Position numbers and translations under genes: made by a program. Source: an uncultured Sterolibacterium sp. (lineage in GTDB: Bacteria > Pseudomonadota > Gammaproteobacteria > Burkholderiales > Rhodocyclaceae). Taken from it: a stretch of DNA of 64,000 nt. The DNA lies in the NCBI GenBank assembly GCA_903930535.1, contig CAIYYX010000099.1, positions 1 through 64,000 of the forward strand, written 5' to 3'. Below, in pieces: positions 8,821 through 17,432 of this stretch; within the stretch, counting starts at the first letter, position 1; the number at the start of each line of letters is the position of its first letter. The notes under the pieces were generated by a model. That model searched no databases and was not told the origin of the DNA. It saw only the letters and a list, made by a program, of their open reading frames with translations.

Positions 8821-10640
8821 GGTTTTGATTTCGTCTGTGCCGCCGCCATGGCCGGGCTGTTTCCCCCAGCCAATACACGGACATCGACAACGGCGACCGC
8901 ACCCTTCTCCACCGCCGATATCGCCGCCAGGAAGACAGCTTCCAGCTCAGGCTCCGACCTCACGGGCCCAAAGCCAAGCGCTCCCTGAGCCTGCGCCAAT
9001 TGCACGAGATCGAGTTCAGGATCCGACATGCGAATGCCTATGCCGCGATTCTCGACAGGGCGCTCGCGCATGCGCGCGACGCGCTCCTGATGGATCTCGT
9101 CGTTGAAAAATGCCTGATTGTTGGCCACCACGATGAGCATGGGGATGCGGTAATGGACAGCCGTCCAGAGCGCCGTCACCCCCATCAGGAAGTCACCATC
9201 GCCGAGGATGCCGATGGGCAGCCTGCCGCTGTCGCTATCACGCAAGGCAAGCGCTGCACCCACCGCGATTCCCGGTCCGCCGCCGATGCCGCCGCCACCG
9301 TCCGAGCCAAGGAAGTGGAGCGGGTGATGCAAGGGCCAGATCGCGGCATTCCATGAGAGAGGCAGGTGCAGCAGCGAATATTCGCGGCTTCCTAGCGCAG
9401 ATCTCAGGCTTGAAGCGAGTTGATCGACAGTGATGCCTGTGGCACCTTCGGGAACAGCAACCTGCGGCGGCGCGAGAGTATCGCGCCGCGCCGGCGGGGC
9501 TTTGACGGGCGCCGCCGATTTTACGCTGAGTTCCGCCAGCAGGGCCGCGGCGAAGCTGTCAGTGTCCATGGAGAAGAACAGGTCGGCCGGCGGCAGGGAT
9601 TGGTGATCCATGCTCCAGCCATTGTGAATTGCATGGTCGAGAGATACCTGAACAATGGTCGCTGTCGGCGCTGCAGAGCCGAAGGCCGCCCGCAGCGTGC
9701 CGCCGAGATCGACCCAGTCGAGGCTGAGGATGACGTCGGCAGCGCGGATCGCGGCAATCGTTTCCGCTCCCGCAAAGATGGCCGGCGCACCGGCATGCAG
9801 CGGATGATCCGTGGGAAAGCCCGCGCCTATCTTGAGGTCGGTCGCGACGATTGCGCCCAACCGCTCGGCGAGTTCGATGCGCGACCGCCAGGCTTCCACG
9901 CTGCGCGATACGCGCCCGACCAGGAGCACGGGACGCTTTGCCGATTCGAGCAGCCTCGCCGCTTTCTTCAACAGTTCTGCCGGCGCGCCGGTCGCAGCCT
10001 GCGGGATGAAGCGGGCGTAATCAATGACGGGCAGCGGTGCCTCGAGGCGGCCTTCCTGCATCTCTGCGTCGAGGTTGATATAAACGGGACCCATGGGCGT
10101 CGTCTGCGCTATCCATGCCCCTCGCAGCAGCGCCTCGCGTGCAGCGGCGGGGGAGGCCGGCTGATCATCCCATTTGACGAAATTCCTGATCACGCTGCCC
10201 TGGTCGCGCGCAGTGTGGATCCAGTCTATCCAGGGGCGACGCTTGCTCGCGTCGACGGGGCCGGTGGCGCCTATCACGATGACCGGCATGCGGTCGCACC
10301 AGGCGTTGAAAATCGCCATGGTGGCGTGGAAAAGCCCGACATTCGAATGCACCGCCGCCGCCATCGCCCGGCCCGTGACCTTGGCGTAGCCTTGCGCGAT
10401 CGCGACCGCGTGTTCCTCGTGCAGGCAGAGAAGCATCATCGGCCGCTCGTTGCCCAGATAATTGACAAGGCTGTCGTGGAGGCCCCTGTAACTTGCCCCG
10501 GGGTTCAACGCAATATATGGGATGTCCAGGGCGCGCAGGGTATCGGCAACCACGTCGCTGCCGAAGGCAGCCGCTTCGGCGGCATTCCCCGCGAGCGGCC
10601 GCTCGGCGGTCGGCAAACCCTGGCTTGGTACTGAACCCAC
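8817..10640 (-). CDS. Thiamine diphosphate-dependent enzyme (acetolactate synthase/benzoylformate decarboxylase superfamily)
   Basis: Cytosolic ThDP enzyme of 607 residues with the three-domain layout PYR, central, PP. The PYR domain carries the catalytic glutamate in CLHEEHAVAIAQGYAKVTG (about residue 75). The PP domain carries the ThDP/Mg motif starting ILGDGDFLMG and closing VVANNQAFFND (about residues 480-515). The superfamily covers acetolactate synthase, benzoylformate and phosphonopyruvate decarboxylases, oxalyl-CoA decarboxylase and sulfoacetaldehyde acetyltransferase. I cannot fix the reaction. It starts on GTG behind a very strong AGGAGGAGG site, is the first gene of the operon and is divergent from the dihydroxyphthalate-decarboxylase-like gene. 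Release of an aldehyde for the operon's aldehyde dehydrogenase would be coherent (inference). Confidence 0.8.
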   Translation of the reverse strand: MGSVPSQGLPTAERPLAGNAAEAAAFGSDVVADTLRALDIPYIALNPGASYRGLHDSLVNYLGNERPMMLLCLHEEHAVAIAQGYAKVTGRAMAAAVHSNVGLFHATMAIFNAWCDRMPVIVIGATGPVDASKRRPWIDWIHTARDQGSVIRNFVKWDDQPASPAAAREALLRGAWIAQTTPMGPVYINLDAEMQEGRLEAPLPVIDYARFIPQAATGAPAELLKKAARLLESAKRPVLLVGRVSRSVEAWRSRIELAERLGAIVATDLKIGAGFPTDHPLHAGAPAIFAGAETIAAIRAADVILSLDWVDLGGTLRAAFGSAAPTATIVQVSLDHAIHNGWSMDHQSLPPADLFFSMDTDSFAAALLAELSVKSAAPVKAPPARRDTLAPPQVAVPEGATGITVDQLASSLRSALGSREYSLLHLPLSWNAAIWPLHHPLHFLGSDGGGGIGGGPGIAVGAALALRDSDSGRLPIGILGDGDFLMGVTALWTAVHYRIPMLIVVANNQAFFNDEIHQERVARMRERPVENRGIGIRMSDPELDLVQLAQAQGALGFGPVRSEPELEAVFLAAISAVEKGAVAVVDVRVLAGGNSPAMAAAQTKSKP

Positions 10641-10880
10641 AACCTCCTCCTTTTAGCGCAACGGAATCGCAGCTGTCATGACTCTTCGCGCATATCCGCT
10701 TGCCACTTTAAAACATGCGAAGCGGCACTTTGCGACAGAACCCGATAAACATCCAGTATTATTAATAAAGTAGAGCCTAAAGGTTTCCGTCTTACTGGAT
10801 TGCTTCATCAAGCTGGTATTAAATCCCCCAACTCGGGCATGCCGGCTAGTGTCGCAGAATAATAATCGTGAGGAAGCAAT
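10641..10880. promoter_or_regulatory. Divergent intergenic region between the ThDP operon and the decarboxylase-like gene
   Basis: This 240-bp gap must hold both promoters of the catabolic locus. The middle is AT-rich (around 10745-10790). Inverted heptamers TGCGACA (near 10731) and TGTCGCA (near 10851) lie about 120 bp apart. I see no clear -35/-10 pair and no sigma-54 site. No regulator gene is adjacent, so the controlling factor is encoded elsewhere. Confidence 0.45.
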
Positions 10881-11873
10881 ATGTCTAAACTTAATCTGTC
10901 GATAGCCGTCGGCAACTATGATCGCACCCGCCCCCTGCTCGATGGCACAGTCACCATCGATGGCGTCGATCCAGTCTATCTGGCCCTGGAACCCGAAGAG
11001 ATATTCTTCCGCGCTTTCCGCCATGCGGATTTCGATGTCTGTGAACTGTCCCTCTCCAGCTTTACCGTCAAGACCGCCCGCGGAGACAACCCCTATGTCG
11101 GCGTCCCCGTCTTCCCGTCCCGCGCATTTCGCCACACCTCCATATTCATCCGCACCGACCGCGGCATCAAAAGCCCGGCCGACTTGAAGGGCCGGCGCAT
11201 CGGCATCCCCGAATACCAATTGACCGCCTGTGTCTGGGTGCGCGCCATCCTCGAGGACGATTACGGCCTGAAGCCTTCTGAAGTGATCTGGGTGCGCGGC
11301 GGCGAAGAGACTCCGGGACGGCCCGAGAAGATCCCCCTCAAGCTTCCCGCGGATATCAGGATCGAGCAGGCGCCCGAAGGCACCACCCTGAATGCCATGT
11401 TCGCGGCGGGGGAGATCGACGCCGTCATCGCCCCGCGGGCGCCGACATGCTTTGATAAAGGCCACCCCAATATCGGCTGGCTTTTTCCCGACACCGTGGC
11501 GACGGCCAAGGACTACTTCAGGCGAACCGGCATTTTCCCCATCATGCACATGCTGGGCATCAGGCGGGAACTGGTGGAAAAGCATCCCTGGTTGCCAGGC
11601 ACCATGCTCAAAGCCTTCGAACAGTCCAAGGCTGCCGGCTACGCTCATCTCGCCGATACCGCCGCAACCAAGGTGGCGCTACCCTTTGTCGAGGAACAGT
11701 TGAAAGCTGCGCGCGACCTGATGGGGGCGGACTTCTGGTCCTATGGCTTTGATGCCAACAGGAAAGTCCTGGACAGCTTTCTCCATCACCATCATTCCCA
11801 GGGACTGTCGGTTCGCCGCGTCAAGCCCGAGGAACTGTTCCATCCATCGACCCTGGAAACGACCAAGATCTAG
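10881..11873 (+). CDS. 4,5-dihydroxyphthalate decarboxylase-like protein (Pht5 family)
   Basis: A 330-residue protein matching the size and pattern of 4,5-dihydroxyphthalate decarboxylase (Pht5), a cytosolic enzyme with a periplasmic-binding-protein-like fold that turns 4,5-dihydroxyphthalate into protocatechuate. Seen are the N-terminal NYDRTRPLLDGTV motif, FDVCELSLSSF, the GRRIGIPEYQ segment, and FPIMHMLGIRRELVEKHPWL near residue 220. It begins MSKLNLSIAVG with no signal peptide, which argues for an enzyme rather than a transport receptor. It stands alone, divergent from the nine-gene operon. The family is broad and many members are uncharacterised, so the substrate may be another hydroxylated aromatic acid. 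Confidence 0.75.
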   Translation: MSKLNLSIAVGNYDRTRPLLDGTVTIDGVDPVYLALEPEEIFFRAFRHADFDVCELSLSSFTVKTARGDNPYVGVPVFPSRAFRHTSIFIRTDRGIKSPADLKGRRIGIPEYQLTACVWVRAILEDDYGLKPSEVIWVRGGEETPGRPEKIPLKLPADIRIEQAPEGTTLNAMFAAGEIDAVIAPRAPTCFDKGHPNIGWLFPDTVATAKDYFRRTGIFPIMHMLGIRRELVEKHPWLPGTMLKAFEQSKAAGYAHLADTAATKVALPFVEEQLKAARDLMGADFWSYGFDANRKVLDSFLHHHHSQGLSVRRVKPEELFHPSTLETTKI

Positions 11874-11981
11874 GCTCCTCCCCTTCTGTTCACCATTGTT
11901 GTTCGACTTATTCAGCAGCTTGAAGATTGCCGCGCTCCTGCGGACGCTGCCGCACCGTCTTCGCCTGCGCAAGCGGAACTG

Positions 11982-12569
11982 CTAAGCGGCAGGGCTGAAA
12001 GCGGCGGCAAATGCCTGCGCGGCGGGAAAGAATTCGAAGAAGTCGTCCTCAAACTGGCCATAGGCACTGCGCAATTCCTCCAATGCGCCGGGCAGCGCAT
12101 TGGGTTGGCGACGCAAGCGTAGCGACATCCGGTCCAGCGCATAACCTATCGTCTCCGCCGAGCGATAGGAAGTCAGCCAATCATGCTTGCTCATCGCCGC
12201 CGCCATTTCACGGTAGTTGTCCGGCAGGAGGTGGCCGTGCTCGGACAGCAGCCGGTAGCTGGACGCCGCATAGGCATCGAGAGGCTCGTCGCTGAATCGT
12301 GCCCAATGATGCGCCAGAAAATGGTCGTAGAACATGTCGACCATGACACCGGCGTAGCGCCGTCTAAGCGGCCCGACGCGCGCGCAACTTCTGCGAAAGG
12401 CTGGATGGGCATCGGCGAAACCGTCGATGCGCCGGTGCAGCATTACTCCCGCAGCGATTGACAGGGGCAGTCGGCCGGGCAAGACGCCCTTGATGAAGTC
12501 GCCCATCAGTCCACCGACGCGCATTTCCGGGTCGGGACCGGCGAGCAAGGCATGGGCAAGGAAATTCAT
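11982..12569 (-). CDS. acpH: Acyl carrier protein phosphodiesterase AcpH
   Basis: Cytosolic hydrolase that removes the 4'-phosphopantetheine arm from holo-ACP. It is 195 residues, the usual length, beginning MNFLAHALLAG, the conserved start of the family. The HD-like metal ligands are spread through LMGDFIKG, VMLHRRIDGFAD (residues about 45-55) and MFYDHFLAHHW (about 80). The C-terminal half has the conserved MSKHDWLTSYRS segment. It is convergent with the decarboxylase-like gene, 108 bp away, and 20 bp downstream of the small KTSC gene, with which it may be co-transcribed. Confidence 0.88.
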   Translation of the reverse strand: MNFLAHALLAGPDPEMRVGGLMGDFIKGVLPGRLPLSIAAGVMLHRRIDGFADAHPAFRRSCARVGPLRRRYAGVMVDMFYDHFLAHHWARFSDEPLDAYAASSYRLLSEHGHLLPDNYREMAAAMSKHDWLTSYRSAETIGYALDRMSLRLRRQPNALPGALEELRSAYGQFEDDFFEFFPAAQAFAAAFSPAA

Positions 12570-12589
12570 CGGGTGGCAGAAGATACGGA

Positions 12590-12853
12590 CTAAGGCTTGC
12601 CGAACAAATCATCCAGCGGGTTCTTCCCGGCAGCTGCGTTTCCGGACATTCGCTGCGCACTGAACTCTTCCTCGATATTGTCCCGATAGTAGCTCCAGGC
12701 GGTACTCGAACTGCTGAGCCTGCGCCAGACTTCTTCGCCGACACCGCTGTACTGGACGATGCTGCCGTCGTCAAATTGAATCTGCAACATGCGGGCCCGG
12801 CCATCGTAGCCGATGGCGCGCAGCTTGCCGGAATTGATTTTCTTCATTTCCAT
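12590..12853 (-). CDS. KTSC-domain small protein
   Basis: An 87-residue protein whose residues 5-65 fit the KTSC domain, a small alpha/beta domain of unknown function found alone or attached to other proteins. The family pattern is visible as INSGKLRAIGYD, MLQIQFDDGSIVQYSGV and WRRLSSSSTAWSYYRDNI. A tail of about 22 residues (SGNAAAGKNPLDDLFGKP) looks disordered. The cysteine for which the domain is partly named is absent. It lies just upstream of acpH on the same strand and is divergent from the haem/PQQ dehydrogenase gene. No function can be assigned. Confidence 0.75.
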   Translation of the reverse strand: MEMKKINSGKLRAIGYDGRARMLQIQFDDGSIVQYSGVGEEVWRRLSSSSTAWSYYRDNIEEEFSAQRMSGNAAAGKNPLDDLFGKP

Positions 12854-12969
12854 CTTGAAACCTCGGCGATGGAAACCATTCTACCGCAGCCGCTTGCGCC
12901 AGATCCGCTACCGCCGCTATTGCCAGTGCTAACATGAACGGAAGATATCTTCCGGAGGAACCTCTTCCA

Positions 12970-14796
12970 ATGAACTGGCTTGCCGTCTTGCTCGCATTCA
13001 CCGGCCTCATCCTGACCGATTCCGTTTCAGCGCAAGAGCCGGCTGCCCTGTTCAAAACCTTTTGCGCCGCCTGTCACGAGTCCGACGGCGAAGCTCGCGC
13101 GCCGGGGCGAAATGTATTGCAGCAGATGTCACCGGAACAGATACTCTCAGCGCTGGAAAAAGGTTCGATGATCAAGGTGGGCGCAGAGCGCAGCCGGGCG
13201 GAGCGCCGCGTTCTGGCCGAGTACCTTTCCGGGAAGAAGTTGGGAGACGCGCCCCTGGCCGCCATCCCGCAATCGGCATACTGCAGCGCTTCGGCGTCCC
13301 GCTTCCAGGACGGCATGTCCGGCCCATCCTGGAACGGCTGGGGGGTGACGAAGGCAAACACGAGGTTCCAGCCGGCCAAGGACGCAGGCATGGGCGAGAG
13401 CGACCTGTCGCGCCTGAGGCTGAAGTGGGCCTTCGGATTTCCCGGGGCGAGTTCAGCGAGTTCGCAGCCGGTGGTACTGGGCGGGCGGGTCTATCTGTCC
13501 AGTTGGGAGGGTGATGTCTTCTCTCTCGACGCCAGGAGCGGATGCATCCATTGGCGTCTGGAAACGGAAGCCGGCATCCGCAGCGCAATCACGCTCGGGA
13601 TGGGCGCAGAAAACAAGCTGGTGGCCTACTTTGCCGATCTCGCGGCAAACGCCTATGCGGTGGACGCAGCAAGCGGCAAGGTCCTCTGGAAGACCAGGGT
13701 GGATTCCTATCCGTTGGCGCGCGTCAGCGGCTCGCCCGCGCTCTATGCCGGACTGCTGTACGTTCCCGTTTCCTCACGCGAGGAATCCACGGCCGCCGAC
13801 CCGAAGTATTCCTGCTGCCGCTTTCGCGGCAGCGTGGTCGCTCTCGATGCCGCCACCGGAAAGCAGGTCTGGAAGACATTCACGATTTCCGACGAGGCTC
13901 GCCCGACGAAGAAAAGCAGCGCCGGCATACAGGCATGGGGGCCGTCCGGAGCGGCGGTATGGATCTCTCCCACCATTGATGAAAAGCGCAATGTCCTCTA
14001 CATCGGTACGGGCAACTCCTATTCGGCGCCGGTGGCGCCGATGTCCGATGCCATCGTCGCCATGGATCTGAAATCCGGCAGGATCCTCTGGTCTCGCCAG
14101 ATCACGCCGAATGACACCTGGAACGGCAGCTGCCCCGAGACCGCCCGCGACCATGCCAATTGCGCCAATCAGGAAGCCCCCGACTACGATTTCGCCTCTT
14201 CACCCATCCTGCTCGAGAGCAGCAAGCCGATGCTCATCGCCGGCCAGAAGTCGGGCGTTCTTTTCGCGCTGGACCCTGACAGGAAAGGCGAAACCCTGTG
14301 GGAGCAGCGCGTCGGCGTCGGAGGAACCTCCGGCGGCATCATGTGGGGATCGGCCACCGACGGCGAGCGGGTGTATGCGGCCATCTCGGACACCATAAGG
14401 CTCGGGAACAAAACCGATCCCAACTCCGGCGGCGGGCTGGTCGCCGTCGACATCCAGTCGGGGAAGCTTCTCTGGAAGACGCCCCATCCCGACTGCGGCA
14501 GCAGAAGGCCGTGCGGCAAGGCCCAGGTTGCCGCCGTCACCGCGATACCCGGAGTGATTTTTTCCGGCTCGGTCGACGGCAATATGCGCGCCTATTCTGC
14601 CAAGGATGGCAAGATTATCTGGGAGTTCAACACGGTCAGGGAGTTTGCCACCGTAAACGGGGTCAAGGCCAAAGGCGGCTCCATCAGCAACGGCGGCGTC
14701 GCCGTGGTCGACGGCATGCTGTTTACCAATTCCGGTTACTCGCACCATTCCGGCATTATCCCAGGCAATGTATTCCTGGCATTTGAATTGGAATAG
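12970..14796 (+). CDS. Cytochrome c / PQQ-type beta-propeller dehydrogenase (polyvinyl-alcohol-dehydrogenase-like)
   Basis: Periplasmic quinohaemoprotein-like dehydrogenase of about 608 residues. A signal peptide ends near residue 21 (SVSAQ). A haem c motif C32-A-A-C35-H36 opens a short cytochrome domain, and from about residue 100 an eight-bladed PQQ propeller follows, with repeats such as GRVYLSSWEGDVFSLDA, SGKVLWKT, GKQVWKT, SGRILWSRQ and GKLLWKT. The order haem first, propeller second is that of polyvinyl alcohol dehydrogenase, not of the C-terminal-haem alcohol dehydrogenases. I prefer the ATG behind GGAGGA over one 12 codons upstream. The natural substrate, probably a secondary alcohol, is unknown. 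Confidence 0.82.
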   Translation: MNWLAVLLAFTGLILTDSVSAQEPAALFKTFCAACHESDGEARAPGRNVLQQMSPEQILSALEKGSMIKVGAERSRAERRVLAEYLSGKKLGDAPLAAIPQSAYCSASASRFQDGMSGPSWNGWGVTKANTRFQPAKDAGMGESDLSRLRLKWAFGFPGASSASSQPVVLGGRVYLSSWEGDVFSLDARSGCIHWRLETEAGIRSAITLGMGAENKLVAYFADLAANAYAVDAASGKVLWKTRVDSYPLARVSGSPALYAGLLYVPVSSREESTAADPKYSCCRFRGSVVALDAATGKQVWKTFTISDEARPTKKSSAGIQAWGPSGAAVWISPTIDEKRNVLYIGTGNSYSAPVAPMSDAIVAMDLKSGRILWSRQITPNDTWNGSCPETARDHANCANQEAPDYDFASSPILLESSKPMLIAGQKSGVLFALDPDRKGETLWEQRVGVGGTSGGIMWGSATDGERVYAAISDTIRLGNKTDPNSGGGLVAVDIQSGKLLWKTPHPDCGSRRPCGKAQVAAVTAIPGVIFSGSVDGNMRAYSAKDGKIIWEFNTVREFATVNGVKAKGGSISNGGVAVVDGMLFTNSGYSHHSGIIPGNVFLAFELE

Positions 14797-14878
14797 CAGC
14801 TTGCCGGCTGCAAAGGAATGAACTGTTTATACTCACGGCAATTAGATTGACGTACCTGATGCTGACTGGAGGAGTCTG

Positions 14879-15688
14879 ATGCAAGCAAGGAAAGCAAGAT
14901 CGATCGCTCTACGCTTATCCCGGCTGACGGCTGCGGCCGCCCTGTTGATCGCCGGCGCAGCGGCTGCGGCCGAAGTGCATGTGATGATCTCGGCCGGTTT
15001 TTTTAACGTCTATTCCGAGCTGGCCCCGGCTTTCGAGCGCGCGAGCGGCCACCATCTGGTCACGACGCGCGGCCCCTCGATGGGTGACTCGCCGGAGGCG
15101 ATTCCCACCCGCCTCATGCGCGGCGAGACCGCAGACGTCGTGATCATGGATGGAGGAGCCGCCGACGAGCTCGGGAAGCAGGGATTGGTGCGCGAGGACA
15201 GCAAGGTCAACCTCGCCCGTTCGATGATAGGCATGGTGGTGCGCGCCGGCGCTCAGAAGCCCGACATCGGCAGCGTCGCTGCTTTGCGCAGCACGCTGCT
15301 CGCGGCGAAATCCGTCGCATACTCGGACAGCGGCAGCGGCACCTATCTCTCCACCACGATGTTCGCCAAGCTCGGTATCGCAGAACAGCTCGCTGGCAAG
15401 AGTCGAAAGGTACGGGGGCCGCCGTCCGGCGAACCGGTGGCCGCGGTCGTCGCGCGCGGCGAGTCGGAGATCGGCTTTCAGCAGGTCAGCGAGTTGATAC
15501 ATGTCCCCGGGGTTAGCTTCGTCGGCACGCTTCCGGCCGAGCTCCAGCCGGTGATTTTCTTCACGGGTGCGATCACCAGTTCAGCCAGGCAACCGGAGGC
15601 GGCCAGGGCGCTGATCCGCTTCCTCACATCGCCCGAGGCGGCGCCGGTGATCCTGAAAGCCGGGCTCACGCCATTGCCGGGAAAGTAG
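14879..15688 (+). CDS. ModA-like periplasmic solute-binding protein
   Basis: A 269-residue exported protein with a signal peptide ending near AAAAAEVHV. The fold pattern is that of molybdate-type binding proteins (ModA, PBP_like_2): VMISAGFFNVYSELAPAFE at the mature start, VVIMDGGAADELGKQG, SVAYSDSGSGTYL and ARALIRFLTSPEAAPV near the end. A strong GGAGGAG precedes the ATG. No ModB or ModC partner is nearby, and the usual oxyanion-binding Ser/Thr residues are not obvious, so molybdate is only one possibility; many such orphans sit beside catabolic or redox genes. It is 82 bp after the PQQ dehydrogenase gene on the same strand. Confidence 0.72.
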   Translation: MQARKARSIALRLSRLTAAAALLIAGAAAAAEVHVMISAGFFNVYSELAPAFERASGHHLVTTRGPSMGDSPEAIPTRLMRGETADVVIMDGGAADELGKQGLVREDSKVNLARSMIGMVVRAGAQKPDIGSVAALRSTLLAAKSVAYSDSGSGTYLSTTMFAKLGIAEQLAGKSRKVRGPPSGEPVAAVVARGESEIGFQQVSELIHVPGVSFVGTLPAELQPVIFFTGAITSSARQPEAARALIRFLTSPEAAPVILKAGLTPLPGK

Positions 15689-15799
15689 CGCGTGCAAGTT
15701 TGAATTGACCTTACTTTCCGGGCGAATAGTCTGTCATGCGCATGCAGACCCGGTCGGGTGCCTTGAGCAGGAATGGCCGGCGATCCCTGATCTGAACTA

Positions 15800-16402
15800 T
15801 CAGGACTTGCAGGCCAAAATTTGCGCGGTGCGTTGCACGCCGATGTGATAGTTGCCTTCGTTCAAGCTGCGCTCTTGCTCCTGCGCCAGGGAAATCGTCA
15901 GGGGCGCGATTTCCCCGCAAAGAATCCGCACGCCGGGGTAGCGGTCTGCGGCCGTCGCATTCACATCGACCTTGCTTTCCAGAACGAGTCTGCCTTGGGG
16001 GCGCAAGGCTTGGTGCAGCTGGCGGTAAAGGCGCTGCCGAACAGGGCTGGGCGGCTGGGCAAATATCGACACCACGAGATCCCAGCGCGCGTTGCCGAGA
16101 TCGAAATCGGCCAGATCGGCGACCAGGGTCGTGATCGCTACACCCTGCTTTTCTGCCAATGCGCGGGCCTTCGCCAGGCCGACCTCGGAGAAATCGACCG
16201 CCGTCACCCGGAATCCGAGACGGGCCAGATAGACCGCATTGCGACCTTCCCCTTCGCACAAGGACAATGCATCGCCCACCGCGCTTTGCCGGCATGTCGA
16301 ACGGAGGAAATCGTTGGGCTCTTCGCCATAGGCATATCCGGCCTCGCTGAAGCGCGAATCCCAAAATTCCCTGCCGTGGGCTTGCCGCGCTTCGAATGTC
16401 AT
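15800..16402 (-). CDS. SAM-dependent class I methyltransferase (TehB/thiopurine-type)
   Basis: A 200-residue cytosolic methyltransferase. It opens with EFWDSRFSEAGYAYGEEPNDFL, typical of the TehB/TPMT-like group. Motif I reads LSLCEGEGRNAVYLARLG, where the usual Asp-Gly is replaced by CEGEGRN, itself a family hallmark. Motif II is VTAVDFSEVGLAKA, followed by VADLADFDLG and WDLVVSIFAQPPS. Relatives methylate small thiols, tellurite, selenite or thiopurines. It starts 13 bp after the end of the TctC receptor gene on the same strand and is probably the last gene of the hydantoinase-type operon, though its link to that pathway is unclear. Confidence 0.8.
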   Translation of the reverse strand: MTFEARQAHGREFWDSRFSEAGYAYGEEPNDFLRSTCRQSAVGDALSLCEGEGRNAVYLARLGFRVTAVDFSEVGLAKARALAEKQGVAITTLVADLADFDLGNARWDLVVSIFAQPPSPVRQRLYRQLHQALRPQGRLVLESKVDVNATAADRYPGVRILCGEIAPLTISLAQEQERSLNEGNYHIGVQRTAQILACKS

Positions 16403-16415
16403 GTCTGCTCTGCCA

Positions 16416-17381
16416 TTACTGCATGGTCGTACCGGATATGCGGATCACCCTGTCCCAACGCTCTGTCTCCTGCTTGGTGAACTGCGCCATCTCCGCCGGC
16501 GAGCTGCCGACCGCATCGAGGCTGAGCTCGTCCAGGCGTTTGGCGATATCCGGCTGCTTCAGAATCTCCACCGCTGCAGCGGACAGCTTGTTGACAATCG
16601 CCGGCGGCGTTTTCGGCGGCGCGGCCAGCGCAAACCAGGTGCTGGAGACGAAACCGGGCAATACCTCGGAGACGGCAGGGACATCGGGCAGCAGGGGATT
16701 GCGCTTTTCGCTGCAGACGGCAACGATGCGCACGGTCCCGGCGCGAATGTGCCGCAGGACCGAACTGAGTTCGACGAACATCATGTCGACCCGACCGGCC
16801 AGGAGTTCCAGGATCGCCGGGGCGCTGCCCCTGAAGGGCACGTGCGTCACCTTGACCCCTGCCGCCGATTTGAAGAACTCGGCAGTCAGATGCGAGGTGC
16901 TGCCGTTACCCTGCGAGGCATAGTTGAGTTCCTCCGGGTGGGCCTTGGCATAGGCAATCAGCTGCGGCAGGCTGTCGGCCGCAAGATTGTTGCGCGCGAT
17001 CAGCACATTGGAGCTCGCCGCGATCAGCGATACCGGCGTAAATGTTTCCGGCTCATAGCCGATGTTTCCGTAAAGGCTCTTGTTGGTCGTGAGCGTCCCG
17101 GGCGAAGTGAACATCAGCGTATAGCCGTCCGGCGCCGCCCGCCATACCGCTTCCGCGCCGATGTTGCCGTTGGCGCCGCCGCGGTTCTCGATAATCACGG
17201 ACTGTCCCCATTTCGCACTCAGCTTTAGCGCGAACAGACGCGCCAGGGCATCGGTCGTGCCGCCAGCCGGATAGGGAACAATGATCTTGATCGTTTTGGC
17301 AGGATAGTCTTCCGCCTGGGCGATACCGGCGCATGCGATTATTGCGGCCAGCAGCAATCGGCCCCACAGGTTTTTGCTCAT
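16416..17381 (-). CDS. Tripartite tricarboxylate transporter receptor (Bug/TctC family)
   Basis: Periplasmic receptor of 321 residues with a signal peptide ending at AQAEDYP. Hallmarks are IKIIVPYPAGGTTDALAR, VIIENRGGANGNIGAE, the PDGYTLMFTS loop and VPFRGSAPAILELLAGRVDMMF, all typical of Bordetella Bug proteins. Such receptors are highly expanded in betaproteobacteria and usually stand without TctA or TctB, as here. Known ligands are carboxylates, amides, nicotinamide and aromatic acids. It belongs to the leftward operon with the HyuA/HyuB-type enzymes, so the ligand is probably a cyclic amide or an acid derived from one (inference). Confidence 0.9.
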   Translation of the reverse strand: MSKNLWGRLLLAAIIACAGIAQAEDYPAKTIKIIVPYPAGGTTDALARLFALKLSAKWGQSVIIENRGGANGNIGAEAVWRAAPDGYTLMFTSPGTLTTNKSLYGNIGYEPETFTPVSLIAASSNVLIARNNLAADSLPQLIAYAKAHPEELNYASQGNGSTSHLTAEFFKSAAGVKVTHVPFRGSAPAILELLAGRVDMMFVELSSVLRHIRAGTVRIVAVCSEKRNPLLPDVPAVSEVLPGFVSSTWFALAAPPKTPPAIVNKLSAAAVEILKQPDIAKRLDELSLDAVGSSPAEMAQFTKQETERWDRVIRISGTTMQ

Positions 17382-17432
17382 TGTCGTTGTCTCCTCGGTA
17401 TCGCCGGCATCGGCATTAGTCTTGAACGAACC

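Noticed and set aside
10653-11648. Leftward frame of 331 codons opposite the dihydroxyphthalate-decarboxylase-like gene
   Set aside because: The plus-strand protein has recognisable family motifs and a good start; the opposite frame has none.
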